The notes below the pieces were generated by a model. That model saw only the letters and a list, made by a program, of their open reading frames with translations. It had not been told where the DNA came from and made no database searches. This document shows positions 6,710-14,100 of a stretch of 17,955 bases of DNA, one piece after another (within the stretch, counting starts at the first letter, position 1; each line of letters begins with the position of its first letter). The stretch is taken from positions 1 to 17,955 of the forward strand of contig UQOH01000041.1 of assembly GCA_900542625.1 (NCBI GenBank), in the 5' to 3' direction. The DNA is from an uncultured Fusobacterium sp. GTDB taxonomy: Bacteria; Fusobacteriota; Fusobacteriia; Fusobacteriales; Fusobacteriaceae. A program made the position numbers and the translations under genes.

Positions 6710-7552
6710 ATGGGTGAAATAATAAAAAATCAAAAATTTGATGAAGAGAGAGCTTTATATAATTTAAAAAATACAGAAGTAGAAAATTGTATTTTTGCAG
6801 GGGAAAAAGACGGAGAATCTGTTTTAAAAGAATCGAGAGATATAGTAGTGAGAAACTGCTCTTTCTCTCTTCGTTATCCTTTATGGCACAATCAAAAATT
6901 TATTTTGGAAAATTCTAAAATGGATATGCTGTCAAGAGCTCCTATCTGGTATTCATTTGACGGAGTTATAAGAGAAAGTGAAATAAACAGCATAAAATGT
7001 TTGAGAGAATGCAGAGAAATAGAAAAATGCAATATAAATTCACAGGAATTTGGCTGGAAATGTGAAAATATTTTTATAGAAAATTCCAGCATAGAATCTG
7101 AATATTTTCTTCTTGATTCTAAAAATATAAAATTAAAAAATGTAAATTTTAAAGGGAAATACTCTTTTCAATATATCAAAAATTTAGAAATAACAGATTG
7201 TTATTTAGATACTAAAGATGCTTTCTGGCATTGTGAAAATATTACAGTAAGAAACTCTGTAGTTAAAGGAGAGTATCTTGGGTGGTTTTCTAAAAATCTC
7301 ACTTTAATAGACTGCAAAATAATCGGAACACAGCCTTTATGTTATTGTGAGGGATTAAAACTTATAAACTGCACAATGGAAGGAACAGATTTGGCATTTG
7401 AATATTCTGATGTAGAGGCAGAAGTAAATGGATATATTGAGTCTGTAAAAAATGTAAAATCAGGATTTGTTATTGCTGATGAGATTGGACAGATAGTAAA
7501 TGAAGATTCTATTATGCCTGTAAATGGAGAGATAAGAATAAGAGAAAAATAA
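6710..7552 (+). CDS. DUF3737 family right-handed beta-helix protein
   Basis: A 280-residue protein without signal peptide. It is built almost wholly of about eleven short repeats of the form [IVL]xN/D[CS]x[IVF], such as VENCIFAG, VRNCSFSL, LENSKMDM, IEKCNINS, LKNVNFKG, ITDCYLDT, LIDCKIIG and LINCTMEG, spaced roughly 20 residues apart. This is the pattern of the DUF3737 family, predicted to fold as a pectate-lyase-like beta helix; no enzymatic activity is established. The frame is open from a GTG at 6701, but AAGGA at 6695-6699 is correctly spaced (10 bp) only for the ATG at 6710, so that start is used. It has two stacked promoters (MerR-type and LysR-type) and is convergent with the LysR gene, ending 15 bp from it. 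Members often occur next to LysR-controlled redox genes, as here. Confidence 0.87.
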   Translation: MGEIIKNQKFDEERALYNLKNTEVENCIFAGEKDGESVLKESRDIVVRNCSFSLRYPLWHNQKFILENSKMDMLSRAPIWYSFDGVIRESEINSIKCLRECREIEKCNINSQEFGWKCENIFIENSSIESEYFLLDSKNIKLKNVNFKGKYSFQYIKNLEITDCYLDTKDAFWHCENITVRNSVVKGEYLGWFSKNLTLIDCKIIGTQPLCYCEGLKLINCTMEGTDLAFEYSDVEAEVNGYIESVKNVKSGFVIADEIGQIVNEDSIMPVNGEIRIREK

Positions 7553-7583
7553 TAAAAACAGGGGCTGTTAAAAAGCAGTCCCT
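7552..7583 (-). terminator. Terminator of the LysR gene in the convergent gap
   Basis: Stem AGGGGCTG (7560-7567) / CAGTCCCT (7576-7583) with one G-T pair. The LysR stop codon lies in its loop. On the minus strand the stem is followed by GTTTTTATT, a usable T tract; on the plus strand no T run follows, so termination of the DUF3737 gene here would be weaker. Confidence 0.65.
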
Positions 7584-8452
7584 ATTTCCTGCATATATTC
7601 CAAAAATTTCTTTGATGCCTGACTGAAAATTTGATGTTTTTTCCACACAAACACAGCGTTTGTTATAACAGGAGGATAAAGAGGTTTTGAAATAAGGGAA
7701 TTTTTATCATAAAATTTAACAGAACCTTTCATAACAAAAGCATATCCCAATCCCTGTTCAACAAGAACAGCTGCATTTCCTGTCATATTGTGTGTTGCAA
7801 AAATATTCTTTTTATCTAAATGATTTTCAAGCCAGTTATCTATAAGAGTTTTGCTGTTTTTTCTTTTTGCAAGGATAACAGATTTATCTGCAAAGTCTTG
7901 AGGAATAACAAAATCTTTTTCTGCCATAGGGTCGTCAGGACGCATTAAAACAACCCATTCTTCTTTTATATTAAGACGTATAAAATCTAAATTATCAACA
8001 TTTACAGGTTCTAAAAGAAGTCCGAAATCAAGGAGTCCCTGCTCTATTTTTTCTTTAATCTGGTCAGCATTTCCAGTATAAAAATTATAATAAACATTTG
8101 GAAACTGACTTTTAAAATTCTTAAAGATTTCAGGGAAAATTTTTGTAGATTCCATTTCACCTGCACCGATAGAAATTTCACCGTTTATCAAAGAGTTTTG
8201 TTCCTTAAGCTCTCTTTCTGTTTTTTCCATAAGTTCAATAATCTCTTCAGCTCTTTTCTTGAAAAGTATCCCAGCCTCAGTAAGAGTTACTTTTCTTTTT
8301 CCACGAATTAAAAGCTGTGCTCCAACTTCCTCTTCAAGCTGTGTCAGCTGTCTGCTCAAAGTAGGCTGTGTTATATGAATTATATCAGCTGCTTTAGTTA
8401 TATTGTTTTATGTTGCCACTGCAAGAAAATATTTAAGAAGTCTGCTGTCCAT
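7568..8452 (-). pseudogene. LysR-family transcriptional regulator interrupted by an in-frame stop at codon 15
   Basis: Starting at the ATG 8452-8450, which has a strong AGGAGG site (complement of CCTCCT at 8459-8464), the frame reads MDSRLLKYFLAVAT, stop (TAA, 8410-8408), then NNITKAADIIHITQPTLSRQLTQLEEEVG and on without interruption to 7568. Upstream and downstream parts together make a complete 294-codon LysR protein: N-terminal winged HTH, linker helix and a substrate-binding domain (INGEISIGAGEMES, LLDFGLLLEP, LIDNWLENH, VLVEQGLGYAFVMKG). No base is missing or added; one base change from AAA, GAA or CAA gives the stop. Reinitiation from the TTG at 8359 would give 263 residues lacking the first HTH helices, unlikely to bind DNA. 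Whether this is a real mutation, a sequencing error or low-level read-through cannot be told from the sequence. The protein is divergent from the CMD operon it presumably controlled. Confidence 0.85.
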
Positions 8453-8485
8453 AAGTTTTCCTCCTGATTACCAAATTATATTTAA

Positions 8486-8515
8486 AATATAGCATTTTAA
8501 AAGGGAATGAGTCAA
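8486..8515 (-). promoter_or_regulatory. Promoter of the LysR gene
   Basis: On the minus strand, TTGACT (8515-8510), an 18-bp spacer, then TATATT (8491-8486), 34 bp before the LysR ATG. It is intact although the gene is broken. Inverted copies AGCATTTT (8491-8498) and AAAATGCT (8518-8525) bracket the -35 box and might be an operator. Confidence 0.65.
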
Positions 8516-8543
8516 TAAAAATGCTTTTTATGTATGATAAAAG

Positions 8544-8587
8544 ATACAAGATAAGTATTGGACATGATAAAAATAAAAGAATATAAT
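8544..8587 (+). promoter_or_regulatory. LysR-type operator and promoter of the CMD/flavodoxin operon
   Basis: ATAC-N7-GTAT dyad (8544-8558; T-N11-A at 8545-8557) merging into TTGGAC (8558-8563), an 18-bp spacer and a perfect TATAAT (8582-8587). Dyad, -35 and -10 have the same spacing as the element at 6630-6673. It lies in the divergent gap with the LysR gene, the usual place for a LysR-controlled operon promoter. Confidence 0.83.
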
Positions 8588-8619
8588 TCACTTAAAAATA
8601 ATCAAAGGAGATGATTAAT

Positions 8620-9324
8620 ATGAAAAAATTAAAAAAAATTTTATTAGGAGTAATGCTTATGGGAGTTGGAATGAATGTCAGTGCAGCAGGAACAGCTGAA
8701 AGCTTATCAGAGAGAGAAAAAAATATAGTTCTTATTTCAGCTTTTACAGCAAACGGAGATTTAGAAAAATTAGAAGATGCTGTCAACTCTGGATTAGATG
8801 CAGGTCTTACTGTAAATGAAATAAAAGATTCTATGGTTCAGCTTTATGCTTACTGTGGTTTCCCAAGAAGTTTGAATGCTCTTACAACTCTTTTAAATAC
8901 TTCTAAAGAACGTGCAGGAAAAGGTATAAAAGATGAGGTTGGAAAAACAGCAACACCTCTTCCAAAAAATACAAATATTTATGAGCTTGGAACAAAAGTT
9001 CAGACAGAACTTGTAGGAGCACCTGTTAAAGGAGAGTTGTATGCTTTTTCTCCGGATTCAGACAGATATTTAAAAGCACATTTGTTTGGAGATATTTTCA
9101 GCAGTGATGTTTTAGATTATAAGACAAGAGAACTTGTTACTGTTGCAGCTTTATCAGCTATGGAGGGAGTAAACCCGCAGTTACAGGCTCATATGGTAAT
9201 GAGCCAGAACGCAGGAGTAACTATTGAGGAATTACAGGAGATTGCTCCGGTTTTAAAAGAAAATGTTGGAAGAAAGGAGGCTAGAAATTATAATAAAGTT
9301 TTAGAAAATGTATTAAATAAATAA
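8620..9324 (+). CDS. Exported carboxymuconolactone-decarboxylase (CMD)-domain protein, two CMD domains
   Basis: A 234-residue protein with a clear signal peptide (MKKLKKILLGVMLMGVGMNVSA, cleavage near residue 23). Two CMD/AhpD-like helical domains follow: one at about 28-95 (LSEREKNIVLISAFTANGD, Cys79 in YAYCGFPR) and one at about 155-225 (LDYKTRELVTVAALSAM, His191 in LQAHMVMSQNAGVT). There is no CxxC, so AhpD-type thiol peroxidase activity is not supported; the family includes decarboxylases and poorly understood redox proteins. The frame is open from ATG 8611, but AGGAG ends at 8610, directly against it, so the ATG at 8620 (9-bp spacing) is the start. First gene of the LysR-type-promoter operon, 34 bp before a flavodoxin. 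Predicted periplasmic. Confidence 0.88.
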   Translation: MKKLKKILLGVMLMGVGMNVSAAGTAESLSEREKNIVLISAFTANGDLEKLEDAVNSGLDAGLTVNEIKDSMVQLYAYCGFPRSLNALTTLLNTSKERAGKGIKDEVGKTATPLPKNTNIYELGTKVQTELVGAPVKGELYAFSPDSDRYLKAHLFGDIFSSDVLDYKTRELVTVAALSAMEGVNPQLQAHMVMSQNAGVTIEELQEIAPVLKENVGRKEARNYNKVLENVLNK

Positions 9325-9358
9325 AGATTTTATCTATAACATAAAGGGAGGAAAGAAT

Positions 9359-9985
9359 ATGAAAAAATTTATAAAAAATTTATTAGTATTAAGTGCAATG
9401 ATGTCAGTTGGAACTATAGCTTTTTCAGCAGAGAAACCTTTGGTAGTTTATTTTAGTTATTATGAAAATGCAGATCTGCCAAATGATGTGGATACATCTG
9501 CATCTGCCAGCATTCAAGTATGGAATAACAAAAATACAGGTAATACAGGAGTAGTTGCAAATATCATAAATGAAAAAGTAAACGGGGATATTTTCCCTAT
9601 TCTTGTGGCTGATAAATATTCTGACAGTTATGATGACACAGTTGACAGAGGAAGAGAAGAGAAAAACAGAAATGTTCGTCCTCAGCTTGTAAATCATATA
9701 GAAAATTTTGGAAGCTATGATACAGTTTTTGTTGGTTTCCCAAACTGGTGGTATGATATGCCAATGGCTATGTACAGCTTTTTTGAAGAATATGATTTTT
9801 CAGGAAAAACAATAATTCCTTTTGTTACTTCCGGAGGAAGCGGATTTTCTGATACTATATCTGCAATAAGATCTCTTGAACCTAATGCAGAAGTTTTGGA
9901 AGGAATAAGCATCAGCGGAAGAAGAGCTGCAGATTCAGAAGATAACATTACAGAATGGCTTAATAGAATAAATTATTCTAAATAA
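9359..9985 (+). CDS. Exported flavodoxin (flavodoxin_4-like), first copy
   Basis: A 208-residue protein. Residues 1-24 are a signal peptide (MKKFIKNLLVLSAMMSVGTIAFSA). The flavodoxin fold follows: first strand LVVYFSYYEN (28-37), the FMN-phosphate loop NTGNTGVVA (59-67), the central VFVGFPNWWYDMPMA (123-137) and the isoalloxazine-side loop FVTSGGSGFSD (155-165). A 20-residue insert rich in Asp, Ser and Ala (about 38-58) separates strand 1 from the phosphate loop. Flavodoxins carry one or two electrons on bound FMN and normally work in the cytoplasm; the leader predicts a periplasmic location. GGGAGG precedes the ATG. It lies between the CMD gene and the DUF4405 membrane protein in a tight operon, and is a diverged paralog of the flavodoxin at 10680-11303. 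Confidence 0.9.
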   Translation: MKKFIKNLLVLSAMMSVGTIAFSAEKPLVVYFSYYENADLPNDVDTSASASIQVWNNKNTGNTGVVANIINEKVNGDIFPILVADKYSDSYDDTVDRGREEKNRNVRPQLVNHIENFGSYDTVFVGFPNWWYDMPMAMYSFFEEYDFSGKTIIPFVTSGGSGFSDTISAIRSLEPNAEVLEGISISGRRAADSEDNITEWLNRINYSK

Positions 9986-10005
9986 AATTGTTTATGAGGG
10001 AAATT

Positions 10006-10674
10006 ATGAAGTTAAAAGTAATTTTTAAAATGGGAATAGATTTATTAATGACTATTTCTTTAATATTTCTTATGGCTTATCAGGTGACAGGAGAGAAAGG
10101 ACATGAATGGCTTGGAACATTTATGCTTTTATTCTTTTTAATTCATATTTTTTTAAATAAAATGTGGTATAGAAATTTATTAAAAGGGAGATACACAAAA
10201 TTTCGTATAGTCCAAACTATCATAAACTTTTTAATTCTGTTTCTTATTATCAGTTCCGGCGTAAGCGGAATAGTTATATCAAGATATGTTTTTAAATTTC
10301 TTGATTTGGATATAAGCAGTTCTTCAGCAAGGCTCATTCATATGTGTACAGGATATTGGGGATTTATTTTAATGTCAGTTCATTTAGGAATGCACTGGGG
10401 AATGATAAGCGGAATGATGCAGAAGCATTTGAAAGATAAAAAAGGTTTAAATATTTTTGTTAAAATATCAGGGATATTTATTTCAATATATGGAATCTAT
10501 ACTTTTATTAAATTAAATTTATTTTCATATATGACTTTAAAAAATCAGTTTGTATTTTTTGATTTTGACCAAAACCCTGTTTCCGTGTTCTTCGATTATT
10601 TTTCAATAATGACAGCTTGTGTAGCCTTTACTTATTACTTCATAAAATTACAGAATACTGTTAAAAAGAGGTGA
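10006..10674 (+). CDS. DUF4405-type integral membrane protein, probable b-type cytochrome
   Basis: A 222-residue, very hydrophobic protein with about six membrane segments (near residues 10-27, 37-53, 68-92, 111-133, 150-170 and 197-215). Histidines are placed inside or at the ends of helices: His33, His47, His112, His126 and His130 (LIHMCTGYWGFILMSVHLGMHWG), as in DUF4405/cytochrome b561-like proteins that hold heme between helices. It probably passes electrons across the inner membrane; heme binding is inferred. A TTG at 9988 opens the frame, but AGGG at 9997-10000 sits 5 bp before ATG 10006, which fits better. It lies 20 bp after one exported flavodoxin and 5 bp before another, so the three are very likely functional partners. 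Confidence 0.8.
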   Translation: MKLKVIFKMGIDLLMTISLIFLMAYQVTGEKGHEWLGTFMLLFFLIHIFLNKMWYRNLLKGRYTKFRIVQTIINFLILFLIISSGVSGIVISRYVFKFLDLDISSSSARLIHMCTGYWGFILMSVHLGMHWGMISGMMQKHLKDKKGLNIFVKISGIFISIYGIYTFIKLNLFSYMTLKNQFVFFDFDQNPVSVFFDYFSIMTACVAFTYYFIKLQNTVKKR

Positions 10675-10679
10675 TTATT

Positions 10680-11303
10680 TTGAAAAAATATTTCGTATTA
10701 TTAGTATTAAATTTTTTCATGATGTTTTCATTATCTTATGGAGTTGAAAATAATAAAATTTTAATTGCATATTTCAGCTGGGCAGAAAATACAGTAGTGT
10801 CTAATCCTTCATCTATAGATGTTGATGCTGTCACTTCTGCAAGCGTACTTCTGCCGGGAAATGTAACGAAAATGGCAGGCTGGATACAAGAGGAAACAGG
10901 AGGAGATTTATTTTCTATAAAAGTAAAAGAACCTTATTCAAGCAGCTATGACGAATGTTTAGACAGAGCTGCTGATGAAAAAGCTGAAAACTCAAGACCT
11001 GAACTTACTGCTCAGGTTGCTGATATTTCACAATATGACACTGTTTTTATCGGATATCCAAATTGGTGGTATACAGCTCCAATGGCAATATTTTCTTTTA
11101 TAGAAAATAATGATTTATCCGGGAAAAAAATTGTTTTATTCTGTTCTCATGGAACAGGAGGACTTGCCCGCAGCGTAAGAGATATTAGAGAAGTTCTTCC
11201 AAATAACATAGCTTTAGAAACAAATGTTATTGGAATATACAGAGATGATATTCCTGACGGAAGAGAAAGAATAAGAAACTGGCTTAGATCTATAGGGTAT
11301 TAA
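10680..11303 (+). CDS. Exported flavodoxin (flavodoxin_4-like), second copy, probable TTG start
   Basis: A 207-residue protein with signal peptide MKKYFVLLVLNFFMMFSLSYG. Flavodoxin features: ILIAYFSWAEN (27-37), an insert containing DVDAVTSAS, the phosphate-loop variant PGNVTKMAGW (59-68), VFIGYPNWWYTAPMA and LFCSHGTGG. The phosphate loop departs from the T/SxTGxT form of the first copy, but this variant is common in the family. The frame also opens at GTG 10671, but AGAGGTGAT (10667-10675) is a near-perfect anti-16S match placed 5-6 bp before TTG 10680, so TTG is the likely start, and the signal peptide then starts correctly with MKK. It overlaps nothing, beginning 5 bp after the DUF4405 stop. 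Predicted periplasmic electron carrier. Confidence 0.87.
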   Translation: MKKYFVLLVLNFFMMFSLSYGVENNKILIAYFSWAENTVVSNPSSIDVDAVTSASVLLPGNVTKMAGWIQEETGGDLFSIKVKEPYSSSYDECLDRAADEKAENSRPELTAQVADISQYDTVFIGYPNWWYTAPMAIFSFIENNDLSGKKIVLFCSHGTGGLARSVRDIREVLPNNIALETNVIGIYRDDIPDGRERIRNWLRSIGY

Positions 11304-11317
11304 CTACATTATAAACG

Positions 11318-11346
11318 TTGAAATAAGAGTAAGAAAATAATATTCT
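11318..11346 (+). promoter_or_regulatory. Candidate promoter of the tonB/receptor pair with an overlapping 7-1-7 dyad
   Basis: TTGAAA (11318-11323), exactly 17 bp, TATTCT (11341-11346). An inverted repeat GAAAATA-A-TATTCTC (11333-11347, six of seven positions paired) overlaps the -10 box. The 7-1-7 shape recalls Fur/PerR boxes, which would suit an iron receptor, but the base match to the Fur consensus is weak. Confidence 0.45.
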
Positions 11347-11362
11347 CGTTAAGAGGTATAAA

Positions 11363-11923
11363 ATGACAAAGTATTTTTTTATAGCTGCACTTTTACATTT
11401 AATTTCATTATTATTTATCGAAATATCTTTAGAGAATACATCAAAAAGATTTGTTAAAATAAATGTATTTACTTCTAAAACAAAATTGGTATCTGTTAAT
11501 GAAAATTTAAAAATTAATTCTGGTATTAAAAAAATAATTAATAATACAAGGAATATTTCGTTAAAAAAATCTGCAGAAAATAACTATTTGGAAAAGAAAG
11601 TTAAAAATAGTATTCAAAATAAAAGTCTGGACGATTTTTCTAAGCAAAATATAGATTTTAAAATAATAAAAGAGGTTCAGCCAAACTATCCTCAAAAAGC
11701 TAAAGCTATAAAATATAATAAGGAAGTTATAATTGAAACTAAATTTCTTGTTGATTCAACAGGAAAAGTAAAAGATATTATATTTTTAACCTCTCATGAA
11801 AAACTTGGATTTAATAATGAAGTAAGAAAGGCTTTAAAAAAATGGCAGTTTGAACCTGTGAGATATAATAATCAAAAAATAGAAGCATATTTTTATAAAA
11901 AATTTATATTTAAATCCAATTGA
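11363..11923 (+). CDS. TonB-like energy transducer
   Basis: A 186-residue protein with one N-terminal membrane segment (residues 3-22, YFFIAALLHLISLLFIEI), a Lys/Asn/Ser-rich spacer of about 80 residues and a C-terminal TonB domain (about 103-186): VQPNYPQKAKAIKYNKEVIIETKFLVDSTGKVKDI is the recognisable core, with VRKALKKWQFEPVRYNNQKI after it. TonB spans the periplasm to transmit proton-motive force from ExbB/ExbD to outer-membrane receptors. It is shorter than E. coli TonB (239) and has no proline-rich repeat; the spacer is instead lysine- and asparagine-rich. ExbB and ExbD are not in the window. It is 29 bp before a receptor gene, probably its dedicated partner. Start: AAGAGGT 5-11 bp upstream. 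Confidence 0.86.
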   Translation: MTKYFFIAALLHLISLLFIEISLENTSKRFVKINVFTSKTKLVSVNENLKINSGIKKIINNTRNISLKKSAENNYLEKKVKNSIQNKSLDDFSKQNIDFKIIKEVQPNYPQKAKAIKYNKEVIIETKFLVDSTGKVKDIIFLTSHEKLGFNNEVRKALKKWQFEPVRYNNQKIEAYFYKKFIFKSN

Positions 11924-11952
11924 TATTAAAATAAAAAATCAGAGGTCTATTT

Positions 11953-14073
11953 ATGAAAAAAAGAATTTTATTTAATATTTTTATTTCAACTTGTCTTTAT
12001 GCTGTTCCGGAAATTAATTTAGATACAACTTTTATTATTTCTGACACAGCAGCCTTTGAAGAAACGATTATCGAAGAAAAAAAGAATACTTTTATAATTA
12101 CAGCTGAAGATATAAAAAATAAACATTACAGCAATATAGAAGAGATTTTTAAAAATTCTCCCAATATAATATTTCAGCAGACTCAATTTGGCCCTGTAAT
12201 CAATCTTCGAGGAAGCGGAGATTATTCTATAAACAAGGTTAAAATAATAGTTGACGGAATTGCTTTAAACCCATTAGAAGGAGCTATGGGAGCCTTGTCT
12301 TTAAATTCAATTCAAATTAATTCTATTGAAAAAATTGAGATTATTCCCAGCGGCAGAACTATAAATATTACAACAAAAGCCAATACAAAAAAAGAGTTTT
12401 TAACTGCTGATGTAAAATATAGTTCTTTTGCTGCTAAGAATATTGACTTTGCATTTGGACAAATTCTAAGTGATGATTTATATATAAATTTTTCAAATTC
12501 TTATCTTAATAAAAATGGATACAGAGATAATGAAAAAACTGAATCAAATAATTTTTCAGGAGGTTTTGACTATAAAATAAATGACAGCAGTAAAATAAAG
12601 TTTCAGCTTTCACATTATAATGACAGGGCTGGCTCTTCTTCAGATATTTTAAAAAATATTATGGAATATGATAGGAAAAAGGCTGGAGATCCTATTAATT
12701 CTCAAAATGAAAAAACATCTGTATCTTTAGACTATGAATTTAAACCATTAAAAAATTGGACAATTTTTACTAATTTTTTTAAAACAGAATCTGAAAGAGA
12801 TGTATCTCAAATTACTGTTATGACAGGTGAACAGATTAAAAAAATTACCCAAAATGTACTTCCATTTCCAATTCTAAATATAGATAATAATATTTCCAAT
12901 ACAATGAATGGAAGATTTATAGAGAAAACAGAGGGAATAAAAATAAAATCAAAATATCAATATGATAATGGGAGTTTTGTTTTAGGTTATGATTATATTC
13001 ATGAAAAATTAAAAAGATATAATCTGGTAAATGCAGATGAATTTAATATGTCTATCAATATAGGCGGACGTCCTGTTTCAGGTAAAGTAAACATGAATGT
13101 AAATACACATGTGAATATGGCTAAAGATACTCATGCTTTTTATGGATTAAACGAATATAGTTTTAATGATAATCTGACTTTAACAACAGGTATGAGATAT
13201 GAAAACGCAGATTATACAGGGAATCGTTCATCAAAGATTAATGCAGAGGCTATGAACAGACCAATGAATATTCCTGCTAATACTTCATCTGTTGATAAAA
13301 ATATTGATAATGCTGCCGGTGAAATTGAATTAGCATATAAATACAGAGATACAGGAAATATTTATACAAGATATGAAAAAGGATTTTTTTCTCCTCTGCC
13401 AATACAGCTTACCAATAAAAATTCTTCCGGTATTTATCAATCAAGTAATATAAAGTCAGAAGATACAAACAATTTTGAGTTAGGATTCAGAGATTTTATC
13501 GGAGATAATTTTTATCTGTCTTCAACATTTTTCATTATTCAAACAAATAATGAAATTGTAAACATTGAACAAAATTCATATAATCCAGCTTTGAAATATT
13601 GGAAATTTGCTAATATTGACCAAACTGAAAGAATAGGATTTGATATTTATTTTGAACAGTTTTTTGACAAAATTACTTTTAATCAATCTGTATCTTACAT
13701 AGATACCAGAATTAAAAAAGCAGGAAAAGATGTGGATGGTTATTTTAATGAAGGAGAAAAAATTCCAATGGTTCCTGAATGGAAAATAACTTTTGGTATA
13801 AATTATAAATTTTCAGAAAAACTTTCTTTAGGAGGTATATATACTTACAACTCAGGATATGAAAAAAGGGAATTGGAAACATTTGATAGATATAAGGTTT
13901 CAGGATATGGAATTTTAAATGTTTATGGTCAATATAAATTAAGTGAAAATATAGATTTTAATTTTGGAATTAATAATATTCTGAATAAAAAATATAATTA
14001 TTTTGAAACTAAAACAACAGCTATACCTGCTCCTGAAATAAATTATTATTTAGGTTTTAAAATGGAATTTTAA
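11953..14073 (+). CDS. TonB-dependent outer-membrane receptor
   Basis: A 706-residue protein: signal peptide (MKKRILFNIFISTCLYA), a possible TonB box in EETIIEE (36-42), a plug domain from about 45 to 145 (FIITAEDI, SNIEEIFKNSPNI, INLRGSGDYSINKVKIIVDG, SIEKIEIIPSGRTINITTK), and a beta-barrel with alternating strands ending in YYLGFKMEF with C-terminal Phe, as outer-membrane barrels require. Size is usual for siderophore, heme or cobalamin receptors; the ligand is not predictable. Between EIIPSG and INITTK (131-142) the plug is about 11 residues shorter than the usual form, which has a glycine-rich GSxLYGxGAxGGVxNI loop. The gene is visibly more A+T- and Asn-rich than its neighbours. It ends 28 bp before the MerR-type promoter with no terminator seen. 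Confidence 0.93.
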   Translation: MKKRILFNIFISTCLYAVPEINLDTTFIISDTAAFEETIIEEKKNTFIITAEDIKNKHYSNIEEIFKNSPNIIFQQTQFGPVINLRGSGDYSINKVKIIVDGIALNPLEGAMGALSLNSIQINSIEKIEIIPSGRTINITTKANTKKEFLTADVKYSSFAAKNIDFAFGQILSDDLYINFSNSYLNKNGYRDNEKTESNNFSGGFDYKINDSSKIKFQLSHYNDRAGSSSDILKNIMEYDRKKAGDPINSQNEKTSVSLDYEFKPLKNWTIFTNFFKTESERDVSQITVMTGEQIKKITQNVLPFPILNIDNNISNTMNGRFIEKTEGIKIKSKYQYDNGSFVLGYDYIHEKLKRYNLVNADEFNMSINIGGRPVSGKVNMNVNTHVNMAKDTHAFYGLNEYSFNDNLTLTTGMRYENADYTGNRSSKINAEAMNRPMNIPANTSSVDKNIDNAAGEIELAYKYRDTGNIYTRYEKGFFSPLPIQLTNKNSSGIYQSSNIKSEDTNNFELGFRDFIGDNFYLSSTFFIIQTNNEIVNIEQNSYNPALKYWKFANIDQTERIGFDIYFEQFFDKITFNQSVSYIDTRIKKAGKDVDGYFNEGEKIPMVPEWKITFGINYKFSEKLSLGGIYTYNSGYEKRELETFDRYKVSGYGILNVYGQYKLSENIDFNFGINNILNKKYNYFETKTTAIPAPEINYYLGFKMEF

Positions 14074-14100
14074 ATCAGATTAAATTTTATAAAAAAGCAT

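Noticed and set aside
8359..8359. TTG start giving a shorter 263-residue LysR as the true gene.
   Set aside because: It would begin within the recognition helix; the complete start with ribosome binding site lies upstream at 8452, separated only by one stop codon.
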